Program-made: the position numbers and the translations under genes
Shown: piece by piece, positions 41,318 to 50,334 of the stretch
How positions within the stretch are numbered: position 1 is the stretch's first letter
How the letters are laid out: the number at the start of each line of letters is the position of its first letter
The notes under the pieces: generated by a model
Databases searched by the model: none
What the model was told of the DNA's origin: nothing
Seen by the model: only the letters and a program-made list of their open reading frames with translations
Assembly (NCBI RefSeq): GCF_000260135.1
Contig: NZ_JH651384.1
Span: forward strand, 3,190,001-3,254,000
Length of the DNA stretch: 64,000 nt
Origin: Thiothrix nivea DSM 5205
GTDB lineage: Bacteria > Pseudomonadota > Gammaproteobacteria > Thiotrichales > Thiotrichaceae
Reading direction: 5' to 3'

Positions 41318-42941
41318 ATGGATTTAGCACCGCCGCCAGCCCCAAACCACATCCCATAGCGACCTGGACGCTGCCCGCCTGCGCCAGTTGCTGGCGCAGC
41401 AAGAGGCGGAATTTGCCGCCGTCCTGAAACAGCGTGACCACCATATCCAGCTCCTGGAAGAAATGCTGCGCCTGGCCAAAATACAGCGGTTTAGCGCCCA
41501 GTCTGAAAAGCTCCCCTTCCAGATTGACCTGTTTGATGAAGCCGAGTTGGCAACCGCGCTGGAGGACATCGCCGGACGACTGCCGGAGGCGGAACCCGCC
41601 AGGCCCCGCCCCAGCCAACGCCAGCGCGGCTTCCCGCCCGGGCTGAAGCGCCAACGGGTGGAGCTGTTGTTGGGTGATGCGGAAAAAGCCGGGGCGACCC
41701 GCACGTTTTTCACCAAGGTCAAGGAAGAGCTGGACTACATCCCGGCGCAACTGGTGGTGCTGGAATACTGGCAGGAAAAAGCCGTGTTTGCCGCCGGGGC
41801 CAGCCAGGATCCCGCCCCGGCAACGGCAGATGGCGGGCCAACGCTGGTCGCCGCCGCCCGTCCGCCCCATCCGTTGGGCAAATGCCATGCCAGCCTCAAC
41901 CTGCTGACGCAGGTCATCATCGCCAAATACGCCGATGGCCTGCCCCTGTACCGCCTGGAGGGCATTTTCAAACGCCACGGCGCGGAACTCAGCCGCAGCA
42001 GCATGGCCCACTGGATCATCCGTCTGGAGGACAGCTTCAAACCCCTGCTCAACCTGCTGCGCGAAACCCAGAACAGCGGCGCTTACCTGCAAGGCGATGA
42101 AACCCGCATCCAGGTGCTGAAGGAGGACGGCAAAACCGCCCAGGCCGACAAATGGATGTGGGTGGTGCGGGGCGGCCCGCCGAACCAGGTGGCGGTCTTG
42201 TTTGAATACGACCCCAGCCGGGCGGGGAGCGTCCCCGAACGCCTACTGATGGACTTCCACGGCATTTTCCAGGCCGACGGCTATTCCGGTTACGCCGCCG
42301 TGTGCCGCAACAACGCCATCACCCGCATTGGCTGCTGGGACCATGCCCGCCGCAAGTTCGTGGAGGCCGTCAAGGCGGCGGGCGGCAAACAGGCCCGTGG
42401 CAAACCCACCCTGGCGGATATTGCCCTGGGCATGATCCGCAGGCTCTACCGCATCGAGGACAACATCAAGGGTCTGGACACGGCGGAGAAATACCGCCTG
42501 CGCCAGCAGTTGAGCGTGCCCCTGCTCAACGAACTGAAAACCTGGCTGGAAACGCAGGTCGGCAAGGTGATGAAAGGCGGCCTCACCCGCAAGGCGATGG
42601 AATACTGCCTCAACCAGTGGGAATACCTGAGTGGCTACTGCCAACGCGGCGACCTGCATATCAGCAATGTGCTGGCGGAGAACGCCATCCGCCCCTTTGC
42701 CGTGGGCCGCAAAGCCTGGCTGTTTGCCGACACCCCGCATGGCGCGCGCGCCAGCGCCGCCTGTTATTCCCTGATTGAAACCGCCAAGGCCAACGGCCTC
42801 GAACCGTATGCCTATATCCGCTATCTGCTGGAGCATATCGCCCAGGCCGACACCCTGGAAAAATGGGAGGCCCTCCTGCCATGGAATGTGCCGCTGGAGA
42901 AATGTGCGAAAAAAGTCCCTTTTTTTGACAAGGGCAAGTAG
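41318..42941 (+). pseudogene. tnpC: IS66 DDE transposase, N-terminal frameshift
   Basis: The expected start at 41318 (MDLAPPPA) hits a stop because one C and one A are missing near 41340-41350 relative to the right copy; the rest stays open (41388-42941, 517 residues). It contains LAKIQRFSAQSEKLPFQIDL, the zinc-binding region, the DDE catalytic core (YLQGDETRIQVLKEDG, FQADGYSGYAAVCR) and the IS66 C-terminus (NAIRPFAVGRKAWLFADT). A downstream start such as TTG 41388 might rescue it. Confidence 0.85.
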
Positions 42942-42962
42942 GGCGATTTAACGGCGCTTACG

Positions 42963-43142
42963 AAAGACGCATGGATTCAAGCAACGGAATCAGCCTTTCA
43001 ATCTGGCGTGGAGAAAACTCTTTTGCGTCTGATCAAGCAATTAGGACGCAATCTAAGCGTGAATGTTGATGCTGAATTTCTTGCGAATATGAACACTGAA
43101 CAGAAATCACCACAAGTTCTGTTTCTGGATGACTTCCGGTAG
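42963..43142 (+). pseudogene. 3' fragment of unknown gene cut by IS66
   Basis: The last 59 codons of an open frame entering from the IS66 end, with AFQSGVEKTLLRLIKQLGRN and a closing PQVLFLDDFR. No start codon of its own. Family not recognised. Confidence 0.5.
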
Positions 43143-43160
43143 GAATCCCACTGGGATTCC
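43142..43160 (+). terminator. Hairpin after truncated gene
   Basis: GGAATCCC, loop ACT, GGGATTCC: an 8-bp perfect stem right after the stop codon, without a T-run. Confidence 0.45.
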
Positions 43161-43178
43161 CTCAAGTGCAATGCAAAT

Positions 43179-43297
43179 GTCCCGTGGCTGTCCCGCTTCT
43201 GTCCCGTGGCTGTCCCGCTTCTGTCCCGTGGCTGTCCCGCTTCTGTCCCGTGGCTGTCCCGCTTCTGTCCCGTGGCTGTCCCGCTTCTGTCCCGTGG
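43179..43297. repeat. Five 22-bp direct repeats
   Basis: Units of GTCCCGTGGCTGTCCCGCTT plus CT, five identical head-to-tail copies and a partial sixth. There are no spacers, so it is not a CRISPR array. The 22-bp period equals that of many plasmid iterons. Confidence 0.9.
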
Positions 43298-43987
43298 GAC
43301 ATCCGCATCTTGTCACTGTGACAGGTGCGTGACCGTATGAGTAAAAACACTCGAACCCGTCAAGTCCGAAGTGAAAGCGAAGCGGAAAAAGCGTTAGCTT
43401 TTTTTCACGTAGCCGAAGGGAAGACTTGTTTGCACGATCTCACCCCGCAACCAACGGGCGCGGCTGTAGAACCTTAATACGGCTGCTGAAAGAAATAAGC
43501 TAGGCATGAGGGGCAAAGGCTATTCCGCCGCCTGCCCCTCTGCCATGTGGCGAACATCGCCGAAGGCATTAATTACCGTTTTGAAACCTTCCGCCGATTT
43601 GCCTACTCAATGGTAGCAAGCTTCATCACTGGTCAGGCTGGCTATGCTGATCAAACTGCCCATATGGCTCCCTCACTGGCTTGTCGGATGCTTATCAGTT
43701 GGGGATTCTACCAGCGCTTTCAAGGTTCATGGGGCAAGACCCCGAAACACATAATGAGCCTACAATGATTAACACATTGTAAATTAATGGAAATTTACGA
43801 TTATTTGCCGGAAAACCTTGTCGGCCTAAATGATAGTGTTGTGCTGGCTTTTGTTTGTCGGTAATTGTGAGGAAAAGCAGGCATTCAACACCCCAACGGC
43901 GAACCCGCACACATCAAAACCCACCTATCAAAGATTGATTACGAAAATTGTTGAACAATCCGTTTAACGAATCATCCAGAGGTATTA

Positions 43988-44152
43988 ATGCAAAACTCGA
44001 TCATCGGCTTGCGACTTCCGCCAGATTTGAAACGCGAATTTGCCGATATTGCCAGCCAACAAAACACCACGATGTCAGTATTGACCCGTGGGCTTATAAA
44101 CAATTTCATCAAAAAACACAGGAAACAGAACCGTGAAACAGCTAATCCTTAA
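43988..44152 (+). CDS. Ribbon-helix-helix (CopG/Arc-like) protein
   Basis: 54 residues: SIIGLRLPPDLKREFADIA followed by TMSVLTRGLINNFI, the beta-helix-helix pattern of CopG/Arc repressors, with a basic tail. Such proteins autoregulate plasmid or toxin-antitoxin operons. AGAGG lies seven bases before the ATG. Overlaps the next gene by 20 bp. Confidence 0.65.
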   Translation: MQNSIIGLRLPPDLKREFADIASQQNTTMSVLTRGLINNFIKKHRKQNRETANP

Positions 44153-44336
44153 CTTGACCGACGCCGAATACGACCTTTTGACTGTAAAGGCTGGAAATGG
44201 CGACTTGCAGCAAATCATGCGCATCGCAATCGATAATTATTTCTGCACGCACCGTCACACATCGACAAACACCCCGCCCCTTGACTTGAGCGGAAGAATG
44301 GCAATTTTGCGCAAACTGGCAACGCCAGAAATGTAA
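44133..44336 (+). CDS. Small protein truncated by IS66
   Basis: 67 residues: QLILNLTDAEYDLLTVKAGNG then QIMRIAIDNYF, also ribbon-helix-helix-like. The stop codon TAA (44334-44336) is supplied by the IS66 terminal repeat, so the native C-terminus is lost or altered. Confidence 0.5.
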   Translation: MKQLILNLTDAEYDLLTVKAGNGDLQQIMRIAIDNYFCTHRHTSTNTPPLDLSGRMAILRKLATPEM

Positions 44337-44352
44337 GCGCCGTTAAATCGCC

Positions 44353-45977
44353 CTACTTGCCCTTGTCAAAAAAAGGGACTTTTTTCGCACATTTCTCCAG
44401 CGGCACATTCCATGGCAGGAGGGCCTCCCATTTTTCCAGGGTGTCGGCCTGGGCGATATGCTCCAGCAGATAGCGGATATAGGCATACGGTTCGAGGCCG
44501 TTGGCCTTGGCGGTTTCAATCAGGGAATAACAGGCGGCGCTGGCGCGCGCGCCATGCGGGGTGTCGGCAAACAGCCAGGCTTTGCGGCCCACGGCAAAGG
44601 GGCGGATGGCGTTCTCCGCCAGCACATTGCTGATATGCAGGTCGCCGCGTTGGCAGTAGCCACTCAGGTATTCCCACTGGTTGAGGCAGTATTCCATCGC
44701 CTTGCGGGTGAGGCCGCCTTTCATCACCTTGCCGACCTGCGTTTCCAGCCAGGTTTTCAGTTCGTTGAGCAGGGGCACGCTCAACTGCTGGCGCAGGCGG
44801 TATTTCTCCGCCGTGTCCAGACCCTTGATGTTGTCCTCGATGCGGTAGAGCCTGCGGATCATGCCCAGGGCAATATCCGCCAGGGTGGGTTTGCCACGGG
44901 CCTGTTTGCCGCCCGCCGCCTTGACGGCCTCCACGAACTTGCGGCGGGCATGGTCCCAGCAGCCAATGCGGGTGATGGCGTTGTTGCGGCACACGGCGGC
45001 GTAACCGGAATAGCCGTCGGCCTGGAAAATGCCGTGGAAGTCCATCAGTAGGCGTTCGGGGACGCTCCCCGCCCGGCTGGGGTCGTATTCAAACAAGACC
45101 GCCACCTGGTTCGGCGGGCCGCCCCGCACCACCCACATCCATTTGTCGGCCTGGGCGGTTTTGCCGTCCTCCTTCAGCACCTGGATGCGGGTTTCATCGC
45201 CTTGCAGGTAAGCGCCGCTGTTCTGGGTTTCGCGCAGCAGGTTGAGCAGGGGTTTGAAGCTGTCCTCCAGACGGATGATCCAGTGGGCCATGCTGCTGCG
45301 GCTGAGTTCCGCGCCGTGGCGTTTGAAAATGCCCTCCAGGCGGTACAGGGGCAGGCCATCGGCGTATTTGGCGATGATGACCTGCGTCAGCAGGTTGAGG
45401 CTGGCATGGCATTTGCCCAACGGATGGGGCGGACGGGCGGCGGCGACCAGCGTTGGCCCGCCATCTGCCGTTGCCGGGGCGGGATCCTGGCTGGCCCCGG
45501 CGGCAAACACGGCTTTTTCCTGCCAGTATTCCAGCACCACCAGTTGCGCCGGGATGTAGTCCAGCTCTTCCTTGACCTTGGTGAAAAACGTGCGGGTCGC
45601 CCCGGCTTTTTCCGCATCACCCAACAACAGCTCCACCCGTTGGCGCTTCAGCCCGGGCGGGAAGCCGCGCTGGCGTTGGCTGGGGCGGGGCCTGGCGGGT
45701 TCCGCCTCCGGCAGTCGTCCGGCGATGTCCTCCAGCGCGGTTGCCAACTCGGCTTCATCAAACAGGTCAATCTGGAAGGGGAGCTTTTCAGACTGGGCGC
45801 TAAACCGCTGTATTTGGCCAGGCGCAGCATTTCTTCCAGGAGCTGGATATGGTGGTCACGCTGTTTCAGGACGGCGGCAAATTCCGCCTCTTGCTGCGCC
45901 AGCAACTGGCGCAGGCGGGCAGCGTCCAGGTCGCTATGGGATGTGGTTTTGGGGGCTGGCGGCGGTGCTAAATCCAT
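44353..45977 (-). pseudogene. tnpC: IS66 DDE transposase, right copy, one frameshift
   Basis: Starts at ATG 45977 (MDLAPPPAPKTTSHSDLDAA) and reads correctly to EEMLRLAK, where three A replace the four A of the left copy (near 45818) and the frame is lost. The remaining 464 residues (44353-45747) are identical to the left copy. A composite of the two copies would give an intact protein of about 540 residues. Confidence 0.85.
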
Positions 45978-46012
45978 GGGTTAAATGATAACAAAATCAT
46001 CAGGATAAGTCG

Positions 46013-46381
46013 CTAAAACAGCGCCCCGTAGCACAACTTTTTATGCCCTTTGAGCAGGCTGATGTCATAACCGTCCAGCAGCCAGTTGATCTGCTGGGCC
46101 GTCAGCGCCATCACCCCGCCATCCCCCGTTTGCGGCCAATGGAACTTCTCTTCCGCCAGGGCTTTGTAATACAGCACAAAGCCATTGTCTTCCCAATACA
46201 GGCATTTGATTTTCGTGCGCTGGCGGTTGGTGAAGGCGTACAGCGCCCCGGCAAACGGGTCGTGGCCCAATTCCTGCGCCACGATCGCCGCCAGCCCCTG
46301 GGCGGCCTTGCGGAAATCAATGGGCGGGCGGTAAAGGTAAATGTCCGGCATCTCCCCGGCGGGGCGGAAATAACGGGCCAT
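46013..46381 (-). CDS. tnpB: IS66 TnpB, intact
   Basis: 122 residues from ATG 46381: MARYFRPAGEMPDIYLYRPP, PFAGALYAFTNRQRTKIKCL, YWEDNGFVLYYKALAEEKF and LTAQQINWLLDG, all IS66 Orf2 (TnpB) hallmarks. Start overlaps the tnpA stop. Confidence 0.9.
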   Translation of the reverse strand: MARYFRPAGEMPDIYLYRPPIDFRKAAQGLAAIVAQELGHDPFAGALYAFTNRQRTKIKCLYWEDNGFVLYYKALAEEKFHWPQTGDGGVMALTAQQINWLLDGYDISLLKGHKKLCYGALF

Positions 46382-46582
46382 TACAACTGCCCCAGCAACC
46401 GGCGCAGCAAGGCCACATTGCCGGGGTGGATATTCCTGATCACCAGGCCATTCGGCAGGGACAGCTCCAGGCCATCGCCCGTCCGGGCGTCTGTCCCCGG
46501 CTGCGCCGGGCGGACAGTCACGAAACCGGAAGGCTCTGGCAATACCGGGCGTTTGCCATCCCCGGGCGGCTTGCCCGCCGTA
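46381..46582 (-). pseudogene. tnpA: IS66 TnpA, 3' part (split by IS630)
   Basis: Encodes the second part of TnpA, from GKPPGDGKRPVLPEP to LLRRLLGQL. Joining it to 47584-47731 across the IS630 element restores the intact gene. Confidence 0.85.
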
Positions 46583-47583
46583 TAGTCTTTTCATTTTAGT
46601 CGGCTACACTTTGTCTGTTGAATGCGTAATCAATCGCGTCGTCCAGGGTGCTACCTTTTCCCATGGCCAGACGCGCATAATGTTTCAAGGTTGCCCAGCA
46701 TTGCTCGATGGGGTTGAGATCAGGCGAATAAGCGGGTAACTGAATGATACGAATCTGGTATTTCATGGCAATCGCCTCCAGGTCACCGCCTAAATGGAAG
46801 CTCGCATTGTCCCAGACAAGCACATAAGGTTTGGGCTTTTCCTGACCTTGCTGCAACGATTTTCCCAAGGCTTCCAACCATTGTTCAACAATCATCCGGT
46901 TAATGTTGCCGGTCACTACCCACGGCATTTGCCAGCTTTGATCAGAGGCGCGGATAGCGCTGATCCAGTTGCGTTTATGTCCCCGGCCTCCAGGGCGGGG
47001 ATGTCACAAGGCTCCCCTTTTTTTGCCCAGCCCCACTCATAGCGTTCGGTACTGTAGAATCCTGCCTCGTCCGCAAACAGGATATGATCCTGACCGTATT
47101 TTTTCTCCAGATGCCCAAGTAGCCACAGGAAAACCCAGCGGTCTAGCGGTTTGGCTTGCTGGTAGAAAGAACGTTTTTTTTATGGCTCCAACCGATCCGT
47201 TGCAGCCATTTATGCAGGCCACGATAAGAAATGGCCTTGCCATAATGCGCTTCAAAGCGTGGCAGCAAATCCTCGATGCGTTCAAACGGGGTTTCGCTCT
47301 CCACCCATTGCCGAAAAGCTTCAACGTCTTTCACCTTATGGCTGTGCCCAGGGCGGGGATGTGTCCGGGGTTGGAGGCTGCCGGTTTCTTCCCTCAGGGC
47401 CAACCATTTGTCCAGGGTGCTGCGGGCTATGGAAAACGTCCCACAAACGTGGGATTTATGTTTGCTCTTGTCATAGGCAGCAACAACACGTTCACGGAGA
47501 TCCTTAGAGTAGTAAGTCGGCATGATGAAGGATGGGGAAGTTGATCATCCGTTCTATTGTAGCTGACTAAAATGAAAAGACTA
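46583..47583 (-). mobile_element. IS630-family insertion sequence
   Basis: 1001 bp with 26-bp near-perfect inverted ends beginning TAGTCTTTTCATTTTAGTC, flanked by TA on both sides (46581-46582 and 47584-47585), the TA target duplication of IS630. It sits inside tnpA of the right IS66 copy. Confidence 0.92.
46596..47523 (-). pseudogene. IS630 transposase, two frame changes
   Basis: Starts at ATG 47523: a helix-turn-helix half (TYYSKDLRERVVAAYDKSK) reads to SHKKNV. A -1 shift on a run of eight A leads into the catalytic part (HILFADEAGFYSTERYEWGW, first Asp). A second shift at ATCCCCGCC near 46985, where one C seems missing, leads to VLVWDNASFH (second Asp) and SPDLNPIEQCW (Glu). The first shift may be programmed; the second would inactivate the gene unless it is a sequencing error. 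Confidence 0.8.
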
Positions 47584-47731
47584 TACCGCATAATTTGCGC
47601 CGCCAGTAGACAAAGCCGTGGTAACTCAACTGTTCCTGTTCACAATACTGGACTCCGGAAAGGCCGGAGGACTGGAAGCGTTGGAGCTGGGCTTGCCAGT
47701 ACGCCAGACGCCCATCTTGACCTGGATTCAT
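47584..47731 (-). pseudogene. tnpA: IS66 TnpA, 5' part (split by IS630)
   Basis: ATG at 47731, reading MNPGQDGRLAYWQAQLQRF up to the IS630 insertion. Confidence 0.85.
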
Positions 47732-47819
47732 CGTGTTCTCCCATGCAATCTGTTGCTGATGGGCTGAGTGTCCGGGATTACGTGGGGCGCTGAAAGGAGG
47801 GGGATTTAGAAGCGCTTAC

Positions 47820-47827
47820 GATGCAAT
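47820..47827 (+). repeat. 8-bp target duplication, right
   Basis: GATGCAAT, pairing with 40023-40030. Confidence 0.95.
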
Positions 47828-49698
47828 GGGCGAAGGCGGCGACCTTCGGGCTGTATGCCGTCGCCATCTTCATGCTCTATGTCAGTGACCTGTGGGGTAT
47901 TGCCTCATTCATCGCCAAGAACAGTAACGACTTCATTGCACTGGCAGTGTTTAGCGTTATTGCATTCACCCTGTCCTACTTCCTCGCATCGAGCAAAGAA
48001 GCGACTTACGAGGATATTGCCATCCATCGTTCAGAGGGCTGGAAGCTCACCGGGGCGCAAGTGCTGGCAATGTGCCTGTTTGCGTCCAGTGGTGTGCTGT
48101 TTGAAATGTTCAGCACGACGGGCAACCAGCAACACATTGCCAATAGTGCGGCTGAATCATCCAGCATGATGAAAAGCATCCAGCAAACTGACGTTTCAGT
48201 ATTGGGCAGTTCCGGGCTTACTCAAAACCTGATGGATGCACAAGCCAAACTGGCAACCTGCCAGAAAACCCTGGAGAAGATGCAGGCAAAAGGCAGGAAA
48301 TACGATTGCGCGGAATCAGAGGCGCGTGTTCAGGCCGTGAAAGAAAGCATGGCCATGAGTAACCAGCTTGCGCAGGACGCCAGCGAACAGGCGTTCAATA
48401 ACAAGGTTGAATCCATGCTGAAAGTCCGCGATTCATTCGACAAGCCAATGTTTCAGGCAATGGCGAAATATACCGGCACGGATAACAACACCGGCATGGT
48501 GCTGGTTATTGCGGTACTGATTACCATCTTTGAATTGCAGCACATCATGGCGCTGTTTGCTTATTCCAACGCGCTACGCAGGATCAAGCAAAGCGGCAAT
48601 GAGAAACCTGCTGGTAATGGCTACAATCCGGTATTCACACCCTCCCCTGCCCCATCTGCTGGCACGTCACCACTGCAAGCGATGAAACAGGAGTTCAGCA
48701 ACATGGTTGGATCTGCACCGGCAGTAATCGCCAACGAATACGCCAGGGCGCAACAATCACGCCAGCAGGTTTATTCCAAGGCAGCGGATAAGCTGGATTC
48801 AGTTCAGGACGATCTGAATAAGCACGCGGCATTTTTAAAACTGCTGGTCATGGAAGCACAAGCGAGTGTTAACCATAGCATGGAACCCACGCAGGAAAAT
48901 ATCAGGAATGTTATTGCCCATGTTTTAAGACGCCACCAGCAAACTACCGGGCAGAATACCCAGCATGTAGACCTGGACAAGCTGACCGGGTTGGTTATCG
49001 GTAAAATCAAGCCAGCGGCTAATAGCCAATCTGGTGATGTTAAAACCTACCGTGCTGAATTGCGCGAAGGCGAAAAGGTTTATTCTGATTCACCACTGGA
49101 TAAGCCGCGCCCTGCCCCACATTTGAGTGTGGCGGACACCGTGAAGCAAATCCAAGCCGACGTAAAGGCCAGCGGCGCAACCTCACCAGACGCGGTTCAG
49201 GCGGCTGTGTTTGATGCGTTTGCAGCCATGCCCAACCCTGCCCCACTGAATGATGTTGCCCTGAATAAGATTGCCGACAAGCTGGTAATCAATGCCGCGC
49301 ATACCCACTCCCCCACCGTTCCACGAAACGGTCAGGAAACCGTTCTGGATACCGTGCCCGCACGGTCTGAAACGGTAGCAGCCACCGTGCCCGCACGGTC
49401 ACAAAACGGTTCCAGCGAAACGGTTCAAAACGGTCTGGAAGGTGAGGCAAAACAGGTGGAATCTGACCTATATCCTGAGTGGGTCGGTAGGGTATCAGCC
49501 GGGAAAATTTCACCGGGAGCCAGGGATGCAAAACGCTTTATCAGCCAGCGCACCAAGAGCAAGGAAGACAAGGTTGGCTTGACGGTGCAGGAAATGGGGC
49601 GTATCTGGACGCTATGGAATGAGCGCGCCGTTAAGGAAGGTGTGCTAAAGCACAATCCTGATTGGAGCAATGGCAAGCCAAAATACATACTGGCTTAA
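47821..49698 (+). pseudogene. 3' part of split membrane-protein gene
   Basis: 625 codons that continue the frame of 39931-40030. Order: two membrane helices (FGLYAVAIFMLYVSDLWGIA, ALAVFSVIAFTLSYFLA), a third (LAMCLFASSGVLFEMF), a coiled-coil loop with Cys pairs (LATCQKTLEKMQAKGRKYDC), a fourth helix (GMVLVIAVLITIFEL), then a long hydrophilic tail with VPARSETVAATVPARS repeats. The topology (membrane N-half, cytoplasmic tail) is clear; function is not. An ATG within the target duplication could still start a shortened product. Confidence 0.7.
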
Positions 49699-49757
49699 CA
49701 AGGGTGGGCAGGGGAGGTTAAAATCCTCTGCCCATATTTACAATAAACAGGGGAACC

Positions 49758-49865
49758 ATGAAACGGGGAAATTTAAAAAAACTGGAAAAACAGATGAAAC
49801 ACCTAAAGGCATTCCTGATCCTGACATTATCAATATTTGGAATGGTTTTTCTCTACTACTACTGA
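49758..49865 (+). CDS. 35-residue membrane peptide
   Basis: A basic N-terminus (KRGNLKKLEKQMKHLK) followed by one hydrophobic helix ending in YYY. GGGGAA precedes the ATG. It is like small phage membrane or lysis peptides in form, but no family is recognised. Confidence 0.45.
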   Translation: MKRGNLKKLEKQMKHLKAFLILTLSIFGMVFLYYY

Positions 49866-49871
49866 AACCTC

Positions 49872-50153
49872 ATGATAAAAGAATACCTGCCATACCTCAC
49901 CCAACTGGCGCGCCTGCTGTTTTCGCTATTCTGCCTGTATCTGGTTTACCAGCTCACGCAGCAATGGGCGCTCGATCTATACGGGGAACTGATGTTTCCC
50001 GGCTGGATTCAGGTTTCTCTATTCGCCATCGCAGCGGGCGGCATATTCCCAAGGGCGCAACATTTCAGCCTGGACAACGACAGCGACATCAGGATGCTGA
50101 CGGGCGGGTTATGGGCGTTTTGGTTGGGAATGGCTGCATCATTCCTGCCGTGA
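49872..50153 (+). CDS. Small membrane protein at right end of the element
   Basis: 93 residues with three hydrophobic stretches (LLFSLFCLYLVYQL, WIQVSLFAIAAGGIF, GLWAFWLGMAASFL). It lies 6 bp after the 35-residue peptide gene. Function unknown. Confidence 0.55.
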   Translation: MIKEYLPYLTQLARLLFSLFCLYLVYQLTQQWALDLYGELMFPGWIQVSLFAIAAGGIFPRAQHFSLDNDSDIRMLTGGLWAFWLGMAASFLP

Positions 50154-50174
50154 AGGGCAGGGCAGGGAACAATA

Positions 50175-50207
50175 ACCCGGCTTTCATAAGTCATTGAAAA
50201 GCCGGGT
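50175..50207. terminator. Perfect 10-bp hairpin at element right end
   Basis: ACCCGGCTTT pairs with AAAGCCGGGT across a 13-nt loop. Confidence 0.6.
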
Positions 50208-50300
50208 ACACTTCAAAAGTGACCGGGTAGGATTCCGGGTATCGAACAAGCAGATAAAATTAAACATGCAATTTAATCAATGTTTTATTTGAATAGTTTA

Positions 50301-50333
50301 ATTCCCTTCACCTCATACTCAAGTTCGATTCCC
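50301..50333. other. Probable right attachment site remnants
   Basis: ATTCCCTTCACC (50301-50312) matches tRNA positions 29046-29057, and GTTCGATTCCC (50323-50333) matches 29041-29051. The match does not extend through the acceptor stem, so the exact crossover is unclear. The second match ends one base before the stop codon of the next chromosomal gene. Confidence 0.5.
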
Positions 50334-50334
50334 A

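Larger units (their letters stand above)
40481..42961 (+). mobile_element. IS66-family insertion sequence, left copy
   Basis: 2481 bp with imperfect terminal inverted repeats (GTAAGCGCTTCTAAATC against GTAAGCGCCGTTAAATC). Encodes tnpA, tnpB and the DDE transposase. tnpB and the transposase contain homopolymer indels relative to the right copy. Confidence 0.92.
42962..44332. other. Passenger segment of the composite transposon
   Basis: 1371 bp between the two IS66 copies. It holds the 3' end of a truncated gene, a short hairpin, five 22-bp direct repeats, about 700 bp without a convincing gene (43289-43987; a 73-codon frame at 43547 has no start signal or known motif), and two overlapping small genes. 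The contents resemble a plasmid maintenance region, which is inference. Confidence 0.6.
40031..47819. mobile_element. IS66-bounded composite transposon
   Basis: 7789 bp. It begins GTAAGCGCTTCTAAATC and ends with the exact inverse, because the two IS66 copies face opposite ways, and is flanked by GATGCAAT on both sides. Order: 450-bp partial IS66, full IS66 (plus), 1371-bp passenger, full IS66 (minus) carrying an IS630 insertion. Confidence 0.9.
44333..47819 (-). mobile_element. IS66-family insertion sequence, right copy, interrupted by IS630
   Basis: Same element as 40481-42961 in the opposite orientation; 2484 bp once the 1001-bp IS630 and its TA duplication are removed. Right outer end GCGCTTAC at 47812-47819. 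Confidence 0.92.
29046..50333. mobile_element. Integrative element with P2-type capsid genes (satellite-like or reduced prophage)
   Basis: Left end: the 3' part of tRNA-Gly followed by a P4-type integrase pointing inward. Right end: short repeats of the tRNA T arm (ATTCCCTTCACC at 50301-50312 and GTTCGATTCCC at 50323-50333), directly before chromosomal genes. Contents: integrase, ProQ/FinO protein, P2 N/M/O, cargo gene, structured leader, replication operon with a GpA-like nuclease, membrane proteins, and a 7.8-kb composite transposon. Without the transposon it is about 13.5 kb. The right att match is imperfect, so that end is less sure than the left. Confidence 0.75.

Noticed and set aside
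43179-43297. CRISPR array
   Set aside because: The 22-bp units are contiguous and identical with no spacers, and no cas genes are near.
43547-43768. Protein gene of 73 codons in the passenger
   Set aside because: No ribosome site and no recognisable motif; probably chance.
46583-47583. Independent two-gene operon
   Set aside because: The open frames are pieces of one IS630 transposase split by frame changes.
50301-50333. Perfect duplicate of the tRNA-Gly 3' end
   Set aside because: Only two short imperfect matches are present, so I list them as att remnants, not as a precise attR.
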